Program-made: the position numbers and the translations under genes
Notes under the pieces: model-generated
What the model was told of the DNA's origin: nothing
The model's input: the letters and a program-made list of their open reading frames with translations, nothing else
The model's database searches: none
Assembly (NCBI GenBank): GCA_019115945.1
Contig: DXCO01000019.1
Coordinates: forward strand, 1-64,000
Length of the DNA: 64,000 nt
From: Candidatus Borkfalkia excrementavium
Lineage (GTDB): Bacteria; Bacillota; Clostridia; Christensenellales; Borkfalkiaceae
Direction: 5' to 3'
Shown here: positions 39,023 through 46,826 of the stretch, piece by piece
How positions within the stretch are numbered: position 1 is the first letter of the stretch
Layout of the letters: each line of letters opens with the position of its first letter

Positions 39023-40141
39023 ATGAGTACACAGACGGATTACTTTGACGATCCCGTTCCGGAAGGAGATCCCTTCGCGAACGAGGTGGAAAATCAGACC
39101 TCCGTTACGAAGTGTCCCGCATGCGGCGCCAATATGGTGTACGATTCGGAGCGAAAAAAACTCTACTGCGAACACTGCGGCACGGAAAAGGAAATTTTTG
39201 CGGACAACAGCGAAGAGATCGATTTTGAAAATCTTCTGCGCGCGGACAACGGGTGGGGAGCAGAATCGCACGTTTTCCGCTGTGAAAACTGCGGAGCAAG
39301 GGAGATCCTCGGCAAAAACGAGATCGCAAAGACGTGCCCGTTTTGCGGAACGAGCAACATCGTTGAGGCAGACGAACTTCCGGGACTGAAGCCGAACGCG
39401 GTCGTGCCTTTTCAGATCGGGCTGGACTCGGCGGGCGGAAACGTAAAAAAATGGGCGAAAAAAAAGTGGTATTCTCCCCGCAGGTTCCGCAAGAGCGCCC
39501 GGCCGGAAGAAATGCAGGGCGTCTATATGCCGGCGTTTTCCTTCGACACGAATACCGATTCTTATTATCGGGCTGTGCTCGGCAAACATTATTACCGCAC
39601 GAAGCGGGTCAACGGAAGAGTGGTCAGCGAACAGTACACCCGTTATTTTACGGTCAGCGGAAGTTATTCCATGTTTTTCGACGACGTGCTCATCCAGGCT
39701 TCGGGCAAGATCGACCAGAAATCCCTCAACAAACTGCAGCCGTTCGATACGAACAACAGCAAGCAGTACACTTACGAATATCTGAGCGGTTTTTCCGCCA
39801 GCCAGTATTCCAAAGACGGCGCCGCCTGCTGGGAAGAGGCGAAGGGCGTCATCCGCGGACGTTTGAGGTCGGCGATTTTGAGCCAGTACACGTACGACGT
39901 TGTATCCTCTTTCGATATTTCCACAAAATGCAGCGACATCACGTATAAATACATATTGCTGCCCGTTTACGTCGGGCACTGCAACTGGCGCAAAAAAATA
40001 TATAATTTTTTCGTCAACGGATTCAACGGCAAAGTGACGGGCAAAGCGCCCGTATCTCCGCTGAAAGTGAGCGGTCTCGTTATTTTAGGGATCGGCATTC
40101 TGGTCGGGCTTTACTTTGTATATAAGTACTTTTTCGCCTGA
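39023..40141 (+). CDS. Zinc-ribbon membrane protein (YdjG-like)
   Basis: The 372-aa protein has two TFIIB-type zinc ribbons near the N-terminus: CPACGANMVYDSERKKLYCEHCG (residues 31-53) and CENCGAREIL with CPFCG (86-110). After a basic middle region (KKKWYSPRRFRKS) come a beta-rich part and one transmembrane segment at the very end (residues about 350-370, VSGLVILGIGILVGLYFVY), so the protein is tail-anchored with the ribbons in the cytoplasm. The pattern is that of YdjG, a partner of YdjI. It follows the SPFH gene by 23 nt and probably forms one complex with it. Confidence 0.82.
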   Translation: MSTQTDYFDDPVPEGDPFANEVENQTSVTKCPACGANMVYDSERKKLYCEHCGTEKEIFADNSEEIDFENLLRADNGWGAESHVFRCENCGAREILGKNEIAKTCPFCGTSNIVEADELPGLKPNAVVPFQIGLDSAGGNVKKWAKKKWYSPRRFRKSARPEEMQGVYMPAFSFDTNTDSYYRAVLGKHYYRTKRVNGRVVSEQYTRYFTVSGSYSMFFDDVLIQASGKIDQKSLNKLQPFDTNNSKQYTYEYLSGFSASQYSKDGAACWEEAKGVIRGRLRSAILSQYTYDVVSSFDISTKCSDITYKYILLPVYVGHCNWRKKIYNFFVNGFNGKVTGKAPVSPLKVSGLVILGIGILVGLYFVYKYFFA

Positions 40142-40168
40142 TTTTGCGGGCAAGGGGAGGTGTATGAA

Positions 40169-40570
40169 ATGGAATGGTGGGTGATCCTGATCATCGCCGT
40201 TGCGGCTGTCGTCATCATTGCGCTTGCCGTGTTTTTGGCGGTCAGAAGCCGTAAGGGCGGATCGGGGAAAGTAAAGATCGTCGACGGAGAGAGATATACG
40301 GACGGCAAAAGCGCCTATACGGCGGACGGAAATGTTTCGATCTCTCACGAAGAGGGCGACATCGTGCTCGCCGTGGGCGTACCGCAGAGGGCGGTCAAAG
40401 GCGGCAGGCTGATGCCGGGGAAATATACCGTTCTCTCTTCCGCGGAAGGGGTGAAGGAATTCAATCTGCGCGTCGGCGGATACGTCCGTTCGTTCCGCCA
40501 CGGAGATGACATCGTCCTTGCCGACGGCGAGGAGATCTGCGCCGTATCGCATACGGTCATTCTTAGATAG
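40169..40570 (+). CDS. Single-pass membrane protein of the SPFH operon (YdjH-like position)
   Basis: The 133-aa product has one N-terminal transmembrane segment (residues 5-28), a short basic stretch (RSRKGGSGK) and a soluble beta-rich domain with regular strand-turn pattern (KYTVLSSAEGVKEFNLRVGGYVRSF). The start ATG 40169 has AAGGGGAGG at 40152-40160 with ideal spacing; a GTG at 40160 is less likely because it lies inside that RBS. No known domain is recognised. The place in the operon corresponds to YdjH, whose role is in the same membrane complex, but the sequence link is unproven. Confidence 0.72.
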   Translation: MEWWVILIIAVAAVVIIALAVFLAVRSRKGGSGKVKIVDGERYTDGKSAYTADGNVSISHEEGDIVLAVGVPQRAVKGGRLMPGKYTVLSSAEGVKEFNLRVGGYVRSFRHGDDIVLADGEEICAVSHTVILR

Positions 40571-40579
40571 GAGAAAATT

Positions 40580-41032
40580 ATGAGCAAGAAATTTCTATTC
40601 GGTTTTGTATTGGGTCTGATTTTTGTCGTGGCCGCCGTACTGTGGCTTTTGTCCATCGTGGCGGAAGACACCTTCGGGTGGTTCACGCTCGGCTGGGCGG
40701 TAACGCTGATTGCGGGCGGGTTCGGCATCGCGTTTATCCTGCGCGGGCTGTTTTCCAAAACGGCGGGCCCCATCAAAAAGTTCTATATCTATTTCGGTGC
40801 GGGCATGCTGGTCATGGCAGTCCTCGCACTGGTCGGCGAACTTTCTATGCCCGGTAAAATCGTGCTCCCCATCATCGCCATTATTCTTACGGCGGCGCTG
40901 CTCCTCGGCTTTATCGCCGTAGGCGGCAAAAAATGGGACCAGGGCGACAACCAGAACGCGGGCTATAAAAATTACTATCAGCGCAAGGCGGAAGAAGAGG
41001 CTAAAAATAAAGACAAAAAAGACGGCGAATGA
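40580..41032 (+). CDS. Four-helix membrane protein closing the SPFH operon
   Basis: The 150-aa protein has four hydrophobic segments (about 5-25, 34-56, 70-88, 95-115) and a strongly charged C-terminal tail (KAEEEAKNKDKKDGE). There is no known family signature. It starts 10 nt after the previous gene with GGAGAAAA, so it belongs to the same operon. It may anchor the SPFH/zinc-ribbon complex; this is inference from context. Confidence 0.7.
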   Translation: MSKKFLFGFVLGLIFVVAAVLWLLSIVAEDTFGWFTLGWAVTLIAGGFGIAFILRGLFSKTAGPIKKFYIYFGAGMLVMAVLALVGELSMPGKIVLPIIAIILTAALLLGFIAVGGKKWDQGDNQNAGYKNYYQRKAEEEAKNKDKKDGE

Positions 41033-41066
41033 TCTCGGTATAAAATATCGGCAGACGCTGTAAAAA

Positions 41067-41118
41067 AGAACACAAAAAGCGGGTTTCCGTAAATTCGGAA
41101 ACCCGCTTTTTGTGTTCT
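41067..41118. terminator. 23-bp perfect inverted repeat, bidirectional terminator
   Basis: Arms 41067-41089 and 41096-41118 are perfectly complementary with loop TAAATT. Internal A/T tracts allow use on both strands between the SPFH operon and the convergent acyltransferase-like gene. Confidence 0.92.
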
Positions 41119-41190
41119 ATCCCGGGCAGACAGAAAAAGGCGGCCAACTCTCATATATTTTACAAAGCGCCGCTGCTTTTTTGTTCGGGG

Positions 41191-42000
41191 TTATGATTTC
41201 AGAATTCCCCAGGCCTCGCCCACTTTGCCGCCCGAAAGCACGTATTTTTTCATGTTCCGCTGCAGCGTCGTGTTTTCGGGGAAACACTCGGGCGCGAGCG
41301 TCTTGTCCTTAAAGACCCATTGTTTATAGCCGTCCGTATCCTCGTCCCACTTGCGGATCTCGAAGCGGCGGTAAAAGGCGAGGATCTTTGAATTTGCGGG
41401 CAGCAGTTTTTCCAGCGCGGGGGAAAGCAGCCAGGAATAACAGAACATGACTGCGTCCGCATAATCGGAATAAAATTCCGAAAGAAACGCTTTCGCATCC
41501 CGCAGGGATGCGGAGATCTTGTCGGGCGAAAGATCCGCGTCGGACGGAATGTGCAGAGAGACCGCATTTTTCCCTTCGTATTCGGAAAGTTCGTATTCCA
41601 GTTCCCCGATGCGGAAAAGGAGCATGGAAAGTTGCCTTCCCACCCAAAAATCTCTGTCGAATCCGTACCGGCGGTAACTTTCGAAATGCTCTTTCACGAA
41701 ACGGGAAAAACATTGCATCGACGATACGAAAATTTCGTCCCGAATGCCCGTTTTTGCATAATCGCCGCGCGTTTTGAGCGCCGCGCGCAGCATGAGAAGC
41801 AGTTTTTTGAAGCCGCCCTCGTCCTGCGGCAGGGCTGCCCTGAGTTCGTCGGCGGCCTGTTTGAACGTCGCCTTGTCCGTCAGGGCCGAAATCAGTTTTT
41901 CTTCTTTGTCTGCGGGCAGCCCCGTTTCGGTCTCCGATAAAATTTTTGTAACTTCTTCGGGCATGCCGATTTCCGCGCACAGCGATGAGATAGGATCCAT
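41191..42000 (-). CDS. Acyltransferase-domain protein (NAT_N/GNAT_C type)
   Basis: The 269-aa product belongs to the Firmicutes proteins with an N-terminal helical NAT_N domain (residues 1-135) and a GNAT_C domain (140-269). The segment GFDRDFWVGRQLSMLLFRIGELEYEL near 120-145 and the HIPSDADLSP strand with Asp-rich turn are typical. Such proteins are predicted acyl-CoA transferases with unproven substrates. Start ATG 42000 has GGAGG on the minus strand at a fitting distance; 24 residues further upstream are not needed. It precedes nothing in operon and is convergent with the SPFH operon. Confidence 0.75.
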   Translation of the reverse strand: MDPISSLCAEIGMPEEVTKILSETETGLPADKEEKLISALTDKATFKQAADELRAALPQDEGGFKKLLLMLRAALKTRGDYAKTGIRDEIFVSSMQCFSRFVKEHFESYRRYGFDRDFWVGRQLSMLLFRIGELEYELSEYEGKNAVSLHIPSDADLSPDKISASLRDAKAFLSEFYSDYADAVMFCYSWLLSPALEKLLPANSKILAFYRRFEIRKWDEDTDGYKQWVFKDKTLAPECFPENTTLQRNMKKYVLSGGKVGEAWGILKS

Positions 42001-42100
42001 GTTTTTTCCTCCGAAATGTTTTTGCGCAAAGGCTTCGCGCGTAATTGTAGCGCAAAAAACCGTATCCGTCAACAGTTTGAACGGGCAGATCCGATTAAAC

Positions 42101-42946
42101 TTACGCTTTTTTGATATACTGTTTGGGGGAAAGGCCGAGATTTTTTTTGAAAGTCGAGATAAAGTAGGTGTCGCTTCCGAATCCCGTTCTGAGCGCTACG
42201 GTGGAAACGGACATGCCTTCCCGCAGCAAGTGAATGGCGTTGACGAGCCTGCACGACTCGATATAATCGCTGATGCCGAACCCGACTTTTGCTTTGAACA
42301 GCCTGCAAAGATAATATTTGTTGAGGTAGAATTTTTTTCCGATCATATCCAGACTGAGCGGCTCGTTGCAGTGTGTGCGGATAAATTCCATGATTTCGTT
42401 GATGCGCGGATCGTCGTCCGTACTGTAAAGGCTCATGGGCGCAAGGTTTTCCGAACGGATATCCGCGATCAGAAGAAGCAGTTGTATCAGATACAGCCGC
42501 AGGCGGAGCAACCGGTGGTAATCTTCCCGTTCCTCGCACTCGATCATCTTTTCGAGCAGGAAAAGAAATTCTTTCCGCTTGTCTTTTGGAATGGAAAGTT
42601 TATGGTTGCGGTTGGGCACGTTCGGGTCGAAACAGTCGAGCAGGCCGTACACTTCCGGGTCGGTCTTTGAAAAAAGTTGCGGAGAGAACATGACGACGTA
42701 TCTTTCGTAATTGTTGGGGTTGGAAGTGCTGATTTTGTGCACGTCGGTATTGCTGAACAAAAACACGTCAAATTTATTCACGTCGTAAACCTTGTGCCCG
42801 ACAAAGAAATTATTGTCGTCGCTCATGCTCAAATATATCTCATAATTGTTGTGTACATGCATGAGAAATTTTTCACCATTATTGTTAATTTTGTGCAAAG
42901 CCTCTATCTTTTTCGGGCTTGTAGGCATAATTTCGATATGATTCAT
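42101..42946 (-). CDS. AraC-family regulator of catabolic locus 2
   Basis: The 281-aa protein has an N-terminal cupin-like sensing domain (residues 25-95; FLMHVHNNYEIYLSMSDDN and KFDVFLFSNTDVHKI) and a C-terminal AraC DNA-binding domain (180-280; EPLSLDMIGKKFYLNKYYLCRLFKAKVG and the ending LSPKQYI). Start ATG 42946 was chosen because GCAGGA precedes it and the longer frame lies in the promoter. It is divergent from the nagB-GH16-ABC genes and is their probable activator. A promoter with perfect boxes is upstream. Confidence 0.9.
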   Translation of the reverse strand: MNHIEIMPTSPKKIEALHKINNNGEKFLMHVHNNYEIYLSMSDDNNFFVGHKVYDVNKFDVFLFSNTDVHKISTSNPNNYERYVVMFSPQLFSKTDPEVYGLLDCFDPNVPNRNHKLSIPKDKRKEFLFLLEKMIECEEREDYHRLLRLRLYLIQLLLLIADIRSENLAPMSLYSTDDDPRINEIMEFIRTHCNEPLSLDMIGKKFYLNKYYLCRLFKAKVGFGISDYIESCRLVNAIHLLREGMSVSTVALRTGFGSDTYFISTFKKNLGLSPKQYIKKA

Positions 42947-42977
42947 GATTTTTCCTGCCCTCCGTAAGGATATCCGC

Positions 42978-43006
42978 ATTATATCACGGTCTTTTGAATA
43001 TGTCAA
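42978..43006 (-). promoter_or_regulatory. Promoter of the locus 2 AraC gene
   Basis: TTGACA (43006-43001) and TATAAT (42983-42978), 17 nt apart, on the minus strand. The plus-strand genes have only a TATACT (43059-43064) with no good -35 box, as expected for AraC activation. Confidence 0.85.
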
Positions 43007-43125
43007 TAAATTTAAGTTTTTACACAATATTTTATAAGGCAGGACGGATTTTTTGTGTTATACTTTCACGCGTACAACGGGCAGAAGCATGCAAAGAGAA
43101 CAATAAAATGCCTATGGGAGAATTT

Positions 43126-43893
43126 ATGCAGGTTCAGGAGTTTGTAAAAGACAAATTGGTTTGCAAAGTGTTTTCCGACAGAGATTCTATGGGAAAATGC
43201 GCCGCGGATCTGATCGCGGAGAGGATCCGGGAACTTTTGGCGAAGCAGAGCGAAGTGAATATGCTCTTCGCCGCCGCTCCTTCGCAGAACGACGTGATCC
43301 GGCATCTGGTGCAGGAGGACGTGGACTGGTCGCGCGTGACGGCTTTCCATATGGACGAGTACGTCGGGCTGGAAAAGGAGAGCCCCAAAAGTTTCAAGCA
43401 CTATCTTGAAAACGCGCTGTTCAGCAAAGTCAATATGAAAAACGTGTACTACATCGGCAGCGGTGAAAATACGGAAGAAATTTGCGACCGCTACGAAAAA
43501 CTGATCAAGGAACACCCCATCGATATCGTATGTTTGGGGATCGGCGAAAACGGCCACATTGCATTCAACGATCCCGACGTGGCGGATTTTGCGGACAAGA
43601 AAGTGATCAAACTGGTCTGCCTTGACGAAAAATGCCGCCGCCAGCAGGTCAACGACAAAACTTTCGATACGATCGACGAAGTTCCGAAATATGCGATCAC
43701 CCTGACGGTGCCCACGCTCGTATCCGCAAAATACATGTATTGCGTGGTCCCCACAAGCAACAAGGCGGAGGCCGTTTATCACACGATGAAAGATCCCGTC
43801 AGCCGCGAGGTGCCCGCAACGATCCTTCGCACGCATCCGCATGCGATGATGTTTACCGATCTCGACAGCGCGCAGCTGTTGATGAAAGCATAA
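43126..43893 (+). CDS. nagB: Glucosamine-6-phosphate deaminase
   Basis: The 255-aa enzyme turns glucosamine-6-phosphate into fructose-6-phosphate and ammonia. Family motifs are AFHMDEYVGL near 70, with the catalytic Asp, and LGIGENGHIAFNDP near 130, where the general acid/base His lies; ITLTVPTLVSAK near 185 and TSNKAEAV follow. It differs somewhat from E. coli NagB in length (shorter) and is of the Firmicutes type. Start ATG 43126 has GGGAG at 43116-43120. It is the first gene of locus 2, facing the AraC gene, and would receive the product of NagA encoded at 56904. Confidence 0.9.
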   Translation: MQVQEFVKDKLVCKVFSDRDSMGKCAADLIAERIRELLAKQSEVNMLFAAAPSQNDVIRHLVQEDVDWSRVTAFHMDEYVGLEKESPKSFKHYLENALFSKVNMKNVYYIGSGENTEEICDRYEKLIKEHPIDIVCLGIGENGHIAFNDPDVADFADKKVIKLVCLDEKCRRQQVNDKTFDTIDEVPKYAITLTVPTLVSAKYMYCVVPTSNKAEAVYHTMKDPVSREVPATILRTHPHAMMFTDLDSAQLLMKA

Positions 43894-43923
43894 CGAAAAA
43901 AATCACCAAAGGAGTGTAAAGTG

Positions 43924-45375
43924 ATGAAAAAATTTTTGGCTCTTCTGATGTGTTTCCTGCTGGTGTTCGCTTTGGCGGCATGCGGCGACGGGGGCAAAAA
44001 CGACGGCAATACGGGTGACGATCCCTCCATTACCGATCCCGACGATCCCAGCGATCCCGATGATCCGGAAGATCCGGACGAACCCGGCAAACAGGAATAT
44101 ACCTGGAATTCCGAACCGGTCGTGACGGAAACTTTCTTCGACGATTTTGAAAACGGAATCGACGGAACGAAATGGACCTCCACGAATACGGGTTGGGGAG
44201 AAAACAACAACGGCGTTTCTACGGACAATGTGATGTATTCCACAAACAAAGAAAAGGTGGAGGCAGAGGGCGCAACGGGCGGCATCGTCGTTCTGAAAGC
44301 GACGGGCGACTACGCTGCGAATAAAAACGAAAAGCGCGAAGGCGCGGTCCTCATCACGCGCGACGATTACGGCGCGGGCAAATACGAAGTCCGCATGAAA
44401 GTGCTTCCCCGCGAAGGGCAGTGCACCGCAATCTGGACGTATTTCAACGGTACGCCCAACGCGACCGACCTTGAGGACAGCAAATACAGCGAGATCGACA
44501 TCGAACTGCCCGAAGGCGGCGACTTCCGCGAGATGAGCGCCACCACGTATGAAAAATACATCGACAAGACGAACATGAACCAGACCTCTTCGCACTTCAC
44601 ATTGGAGGAAAAGGGACTGGATTTCATCAGCCTGAACGACGGCGATTGGCATACGTTCGCCTTTGAATGGAGAACGGACGACGACGGCGAAAGGGGGATC
44701 ATTTGGTATATAGACGATGTTCCCGTTGTAAAATACACGACGGACGTGCCCGTTTATACCGCTCCTCTGTGGATCGGTACGCACTTCCCCGACAACCCGA
44801 GTTGGCTGGGCGTTCCCAACTTTGAGACCGCTTATATGTATATCGACTGGGTGCGCATCACCTCTTACGACGAAGAGACGATCGACGAATCCAACGGATC
44901 GGAAGGGGATTTCACTTTCACCGATCTGGGCAACGCGGATATCCCGCAGAATAACTTCATTTCCAACGGAACGTTCGATCAGGGAACGGAATCTTCCGCG
45001 GTCGCTTGGTCGGCGGACAGAAATTCCTCCATCGTGCGCGGCAGCGAAAACTACGTGAACTATCTGCAGGTCAACTCCGGCAACACGATCTATCAGGAAA
45101 TAGACAACCAATATAAAGGGCACACGCTGCAGTTGGTCGTCAATGCAAAAATTACGGGCGGCAGCGGCACGCTGCACGTTTACCTCGAGGAAATGTACGG
45201 TGGCATCCTGTCGCAGGGCACTTCCGAGGAGATCGAATTCCGCCATACCATTTCCGGCGAAAAGACGCTGACCTATCAGATCAAGGACGACGATACGGAC
45301 AGTATCCGCGTCGTATTCAAAACGGATGAAGGTACGACCGCTCAGATCACGTCCGTTGAACTTTATTACGCATGA
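43924..45375 (+). CDS. Exported GH16 lipoprotein with C-terminal carbohydrate-binding-like module
   Basis: The 483-aa lipoprotein (lipobox LAAC, Cys21) has a long Asp/Pro linker and then a GH16 domain (about 60-325). The catalytic motif is EIDIE (ExDxE, no beta-bulge residue) near 190, with AIWTYFNG just before it. Known GH16 members cut beta-1,3/1,4-glucans, galactans, and, in gut bacteria, mucin O-glycan poly-LacNAc chains. The C-terminal module (330-483; NFISNGTFDQG) resembles CBM4_9-type beta-sandwiches. It is anchored at the cell surface and should release oligosaccharides for the binding protein downstream. Confidence 0.88.
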   Translation: MKKFLALLMCFLLVFALAACGDGGKNDGNTGDDPSITDPDDPSDPDDPEDPDEPGKQEYTWNSEPVVTETFFDDFENGIDGTKWTSTNTGWGENNNGVSTDNVMYSTNKEKVEAEGATGGIVVLKATGDYAANKNEKREGAVLITRDDYGAGKYEVRMKVLPREGQCTAIWTYFNGTPNATDLEDSKYSEIDIELPEGGDFREMSATTYEKYIDKTNMNQTSSHFTLEEKGLDFISLNDGDWHTFAFEWRTDDDGERGIIWYIDDVPVVKYTTDVPVYTAPLWIGTHFPDNPSWLGVPNFETAYMYIDWVRITSYDEETIDESNGSEGDFTFTDLGNADIPQNNFISNGTFDQGTESSAVAWSADRNSSIVRGSENYVNYLQVNSGNTIYQEIDNQYKGHTLQLVVNAKITGGSGTLHVYLEEMYGGILSQGTSEEIEFRHTISGEKTLTYQIKDDDTDSIRVVFKTDEGTTAQITSVELYYA

Positions 45376-45400
45376 TTGTTTCCGCAGTGCGGAGCAAGAT

Positions 45401-45441
45401 AAAAAAAGGTACCTTTTTCATTCGGTTGATACCGAATGAAA
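45401..45441. promoter_or_regulatory. Two intercistronic palindromes between the GH16 genes
   Basis: AAAAAGGTACCTTTTT (around 45403-45418) is a perfect palindrome and TTTCATTCGG (45416-45425) pairs with CCGAATGAAA (45432-45441), loop TTGATA. They overlap slightly, so only one can form at a time. They may trim or partly terminate the mRNA between the two GH16 genes. Confidence 0.55.
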
Positions 45442-45484
45442 TCCGCTAACGGAAAAGCGGGGCGAAAGGGGCAGGAGGCACAAA

Positions 45485-46786
45485 ATGGCAGAAGACAGAT
45501 GGAATCATCCTCCCGTAGTCAAGGGCGTGTTTTACGACGACTTTTCGGAAGGGATCCGCGGCGGCGTCTGGCGCGCCCTGCATGAAAAATGGGCCAGTCA
45601 GAACAACAACGGATATTCCGAAGACAACTGCTTGTATACCACAAACGCGCGAGAAGTCGAAAAGATGGGCGCAAACGGCGGGATCGTCGTCATACGCTCC
45701 AACGGAGATCTTTCTCCTCAGAAGGAAAGAAAGCGTCAGGGCGGCGGCATCGTAACGAAGCGGCTGTTCGGGCCGGGGCTTTACGAGGCGCGCATGAAAG
45801 TCGTGCCGAGAGTGGGGCAATGCAGCGCGATCTGGACGTATTTCAACGACTGGGCCCCCGCAATGGAGGACAGAAAATACAGCGAGATTGACGTGGAAAT
45901 GCCGCACGGGGGCGATTACCGCAAGTTCAGCGGAACTACGTACGAAAATTACGTAAACGCGGAACAGAAGATCAGCAGTTCGCAGGTCGTGGATTGCCCC
46001 GTTCCCCTCAACGACGGAAAATGGCACGTGTTCGCCTTTGAATGGCGCACAGACCGCGAGAACGGAGACGAAGGGATCGTATGGTATCTCGACGGGAAGC
46101 CCGTTCTCACCATCAGAGAGGCGGTCCCGCATTATACGGCGACTTTCTGGCTGGCGTCGCTCTTTCAGGATTCGCCCGCATGGCTGGGCGTGCCGCGCTT
46201 TGAAACGGCGTATATGTATGTCGATTGGGTGCGCATCACCGAATATGCGGATCCCTGTCTGCCCGGGTTTGCGGAAAAAGAGAGCCGCCTGACTTATAAA
46301 GGAACGGATTTGCAGAACGCCCCGATCCCGAAAACGGATTATATCGCGAACGGAAGTTTTTCCCGCCCCGCACGTTCAGAGGATTTCAAGGGCAATCGGA
46401 TCGATTCGTGGGAATTGGACGGCGGCGCGCAGATCTCAGAAGGCGTTTTGCGCATGCAGGGCAAGTCGCGCGTAACGCAGACGATCGAGGCGCAGTATGC
46501 AGGATTCGTATTCGAACTTTGCGTCGATGCGGAAGCGGCGGGGGAAGGCCGTCTCGAAGTGTATCTCGAATCTCTGTCCGGTAAGGCAAATACTTTGGAG
46601 CCCGTTTTCCGCGAAGAGGGAAGATCTGGCAAAAAGATTTGTTTTACTTCCGGCAAACGGATGAAAAAGCGCGCAGCGTTCCGGATCGAAGAAAAAAATA
46701 CGGAACACCTCCGCGTCGTTTTGGAGACGTCGGAAGGGACCGCCGCAAATGTATACGGCGTACACATGAATTTGCAATCGGAATGA
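45485..46786 (+). CDS. GH16-family enzyme without signal peptide (cytoplasmic paralogue)
   Basis: The 433-aa product is a clear relative of the previous GH16 lipoprotein over its whole length: AIWTYFND, catalytic EIDVE (ExDxE), GGDYRKFSGTTYENYV, DGKWHVFAFEWRTD and FETAYMYVDWVRIT, and again a C-terminal beta module (PKTDYIANGSF). But the protein starts MAEDRWNHPP directly at the domain boundary and has no signal peptide or lipobox; AGGAGG lies upstream of ATG 45485, so the start is sound. It should act in the cytoplasm, perhaps on imported fragments, which is rare for GH16. Confidence 0.85.
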   Translation: MAEDRWNHPPVVKGVFYDDFSEGIRGGVWRALHEKWASQNNNGYSEDNCLYTTNAREVEKMGANGGIVVIRSNGDLSPQKERKRQGGGIVTKRLFGPGLYEARMKVVPRVGQCSAIWTYFNDWAPAMEDRKYSEIDVEMPHGGDYRKFSGTTYENYVNAEQKISSSQVVDCPVPLNDGKWHVFAFEWRTDRENGDEGIVWYLDGKPVLTIREAVPHYTATFWLASLFQDSPAWLGVPRFETAYMYVDWVRITEYADPCLPGFAEKESRLTYKGTDLQNAPIPKTDYIANGSFSRPARSEDFKGNRIDSWELDGGAQISEGVLRMQGKSRVTQTIEAQYAGFVFELCVDAEAAGEGRLEVYLESLSGKANTLEPVFREEGRSGKKICFTSGKRMKKRAAFRIEEKNTEHLRVVLETSEGTAANVYGVHMNLQSE

Positions 46787-46826
46787 ACGGAAGTTCATCG
46801 CAAAATAATTTGAAGGAGAAAAAAGC

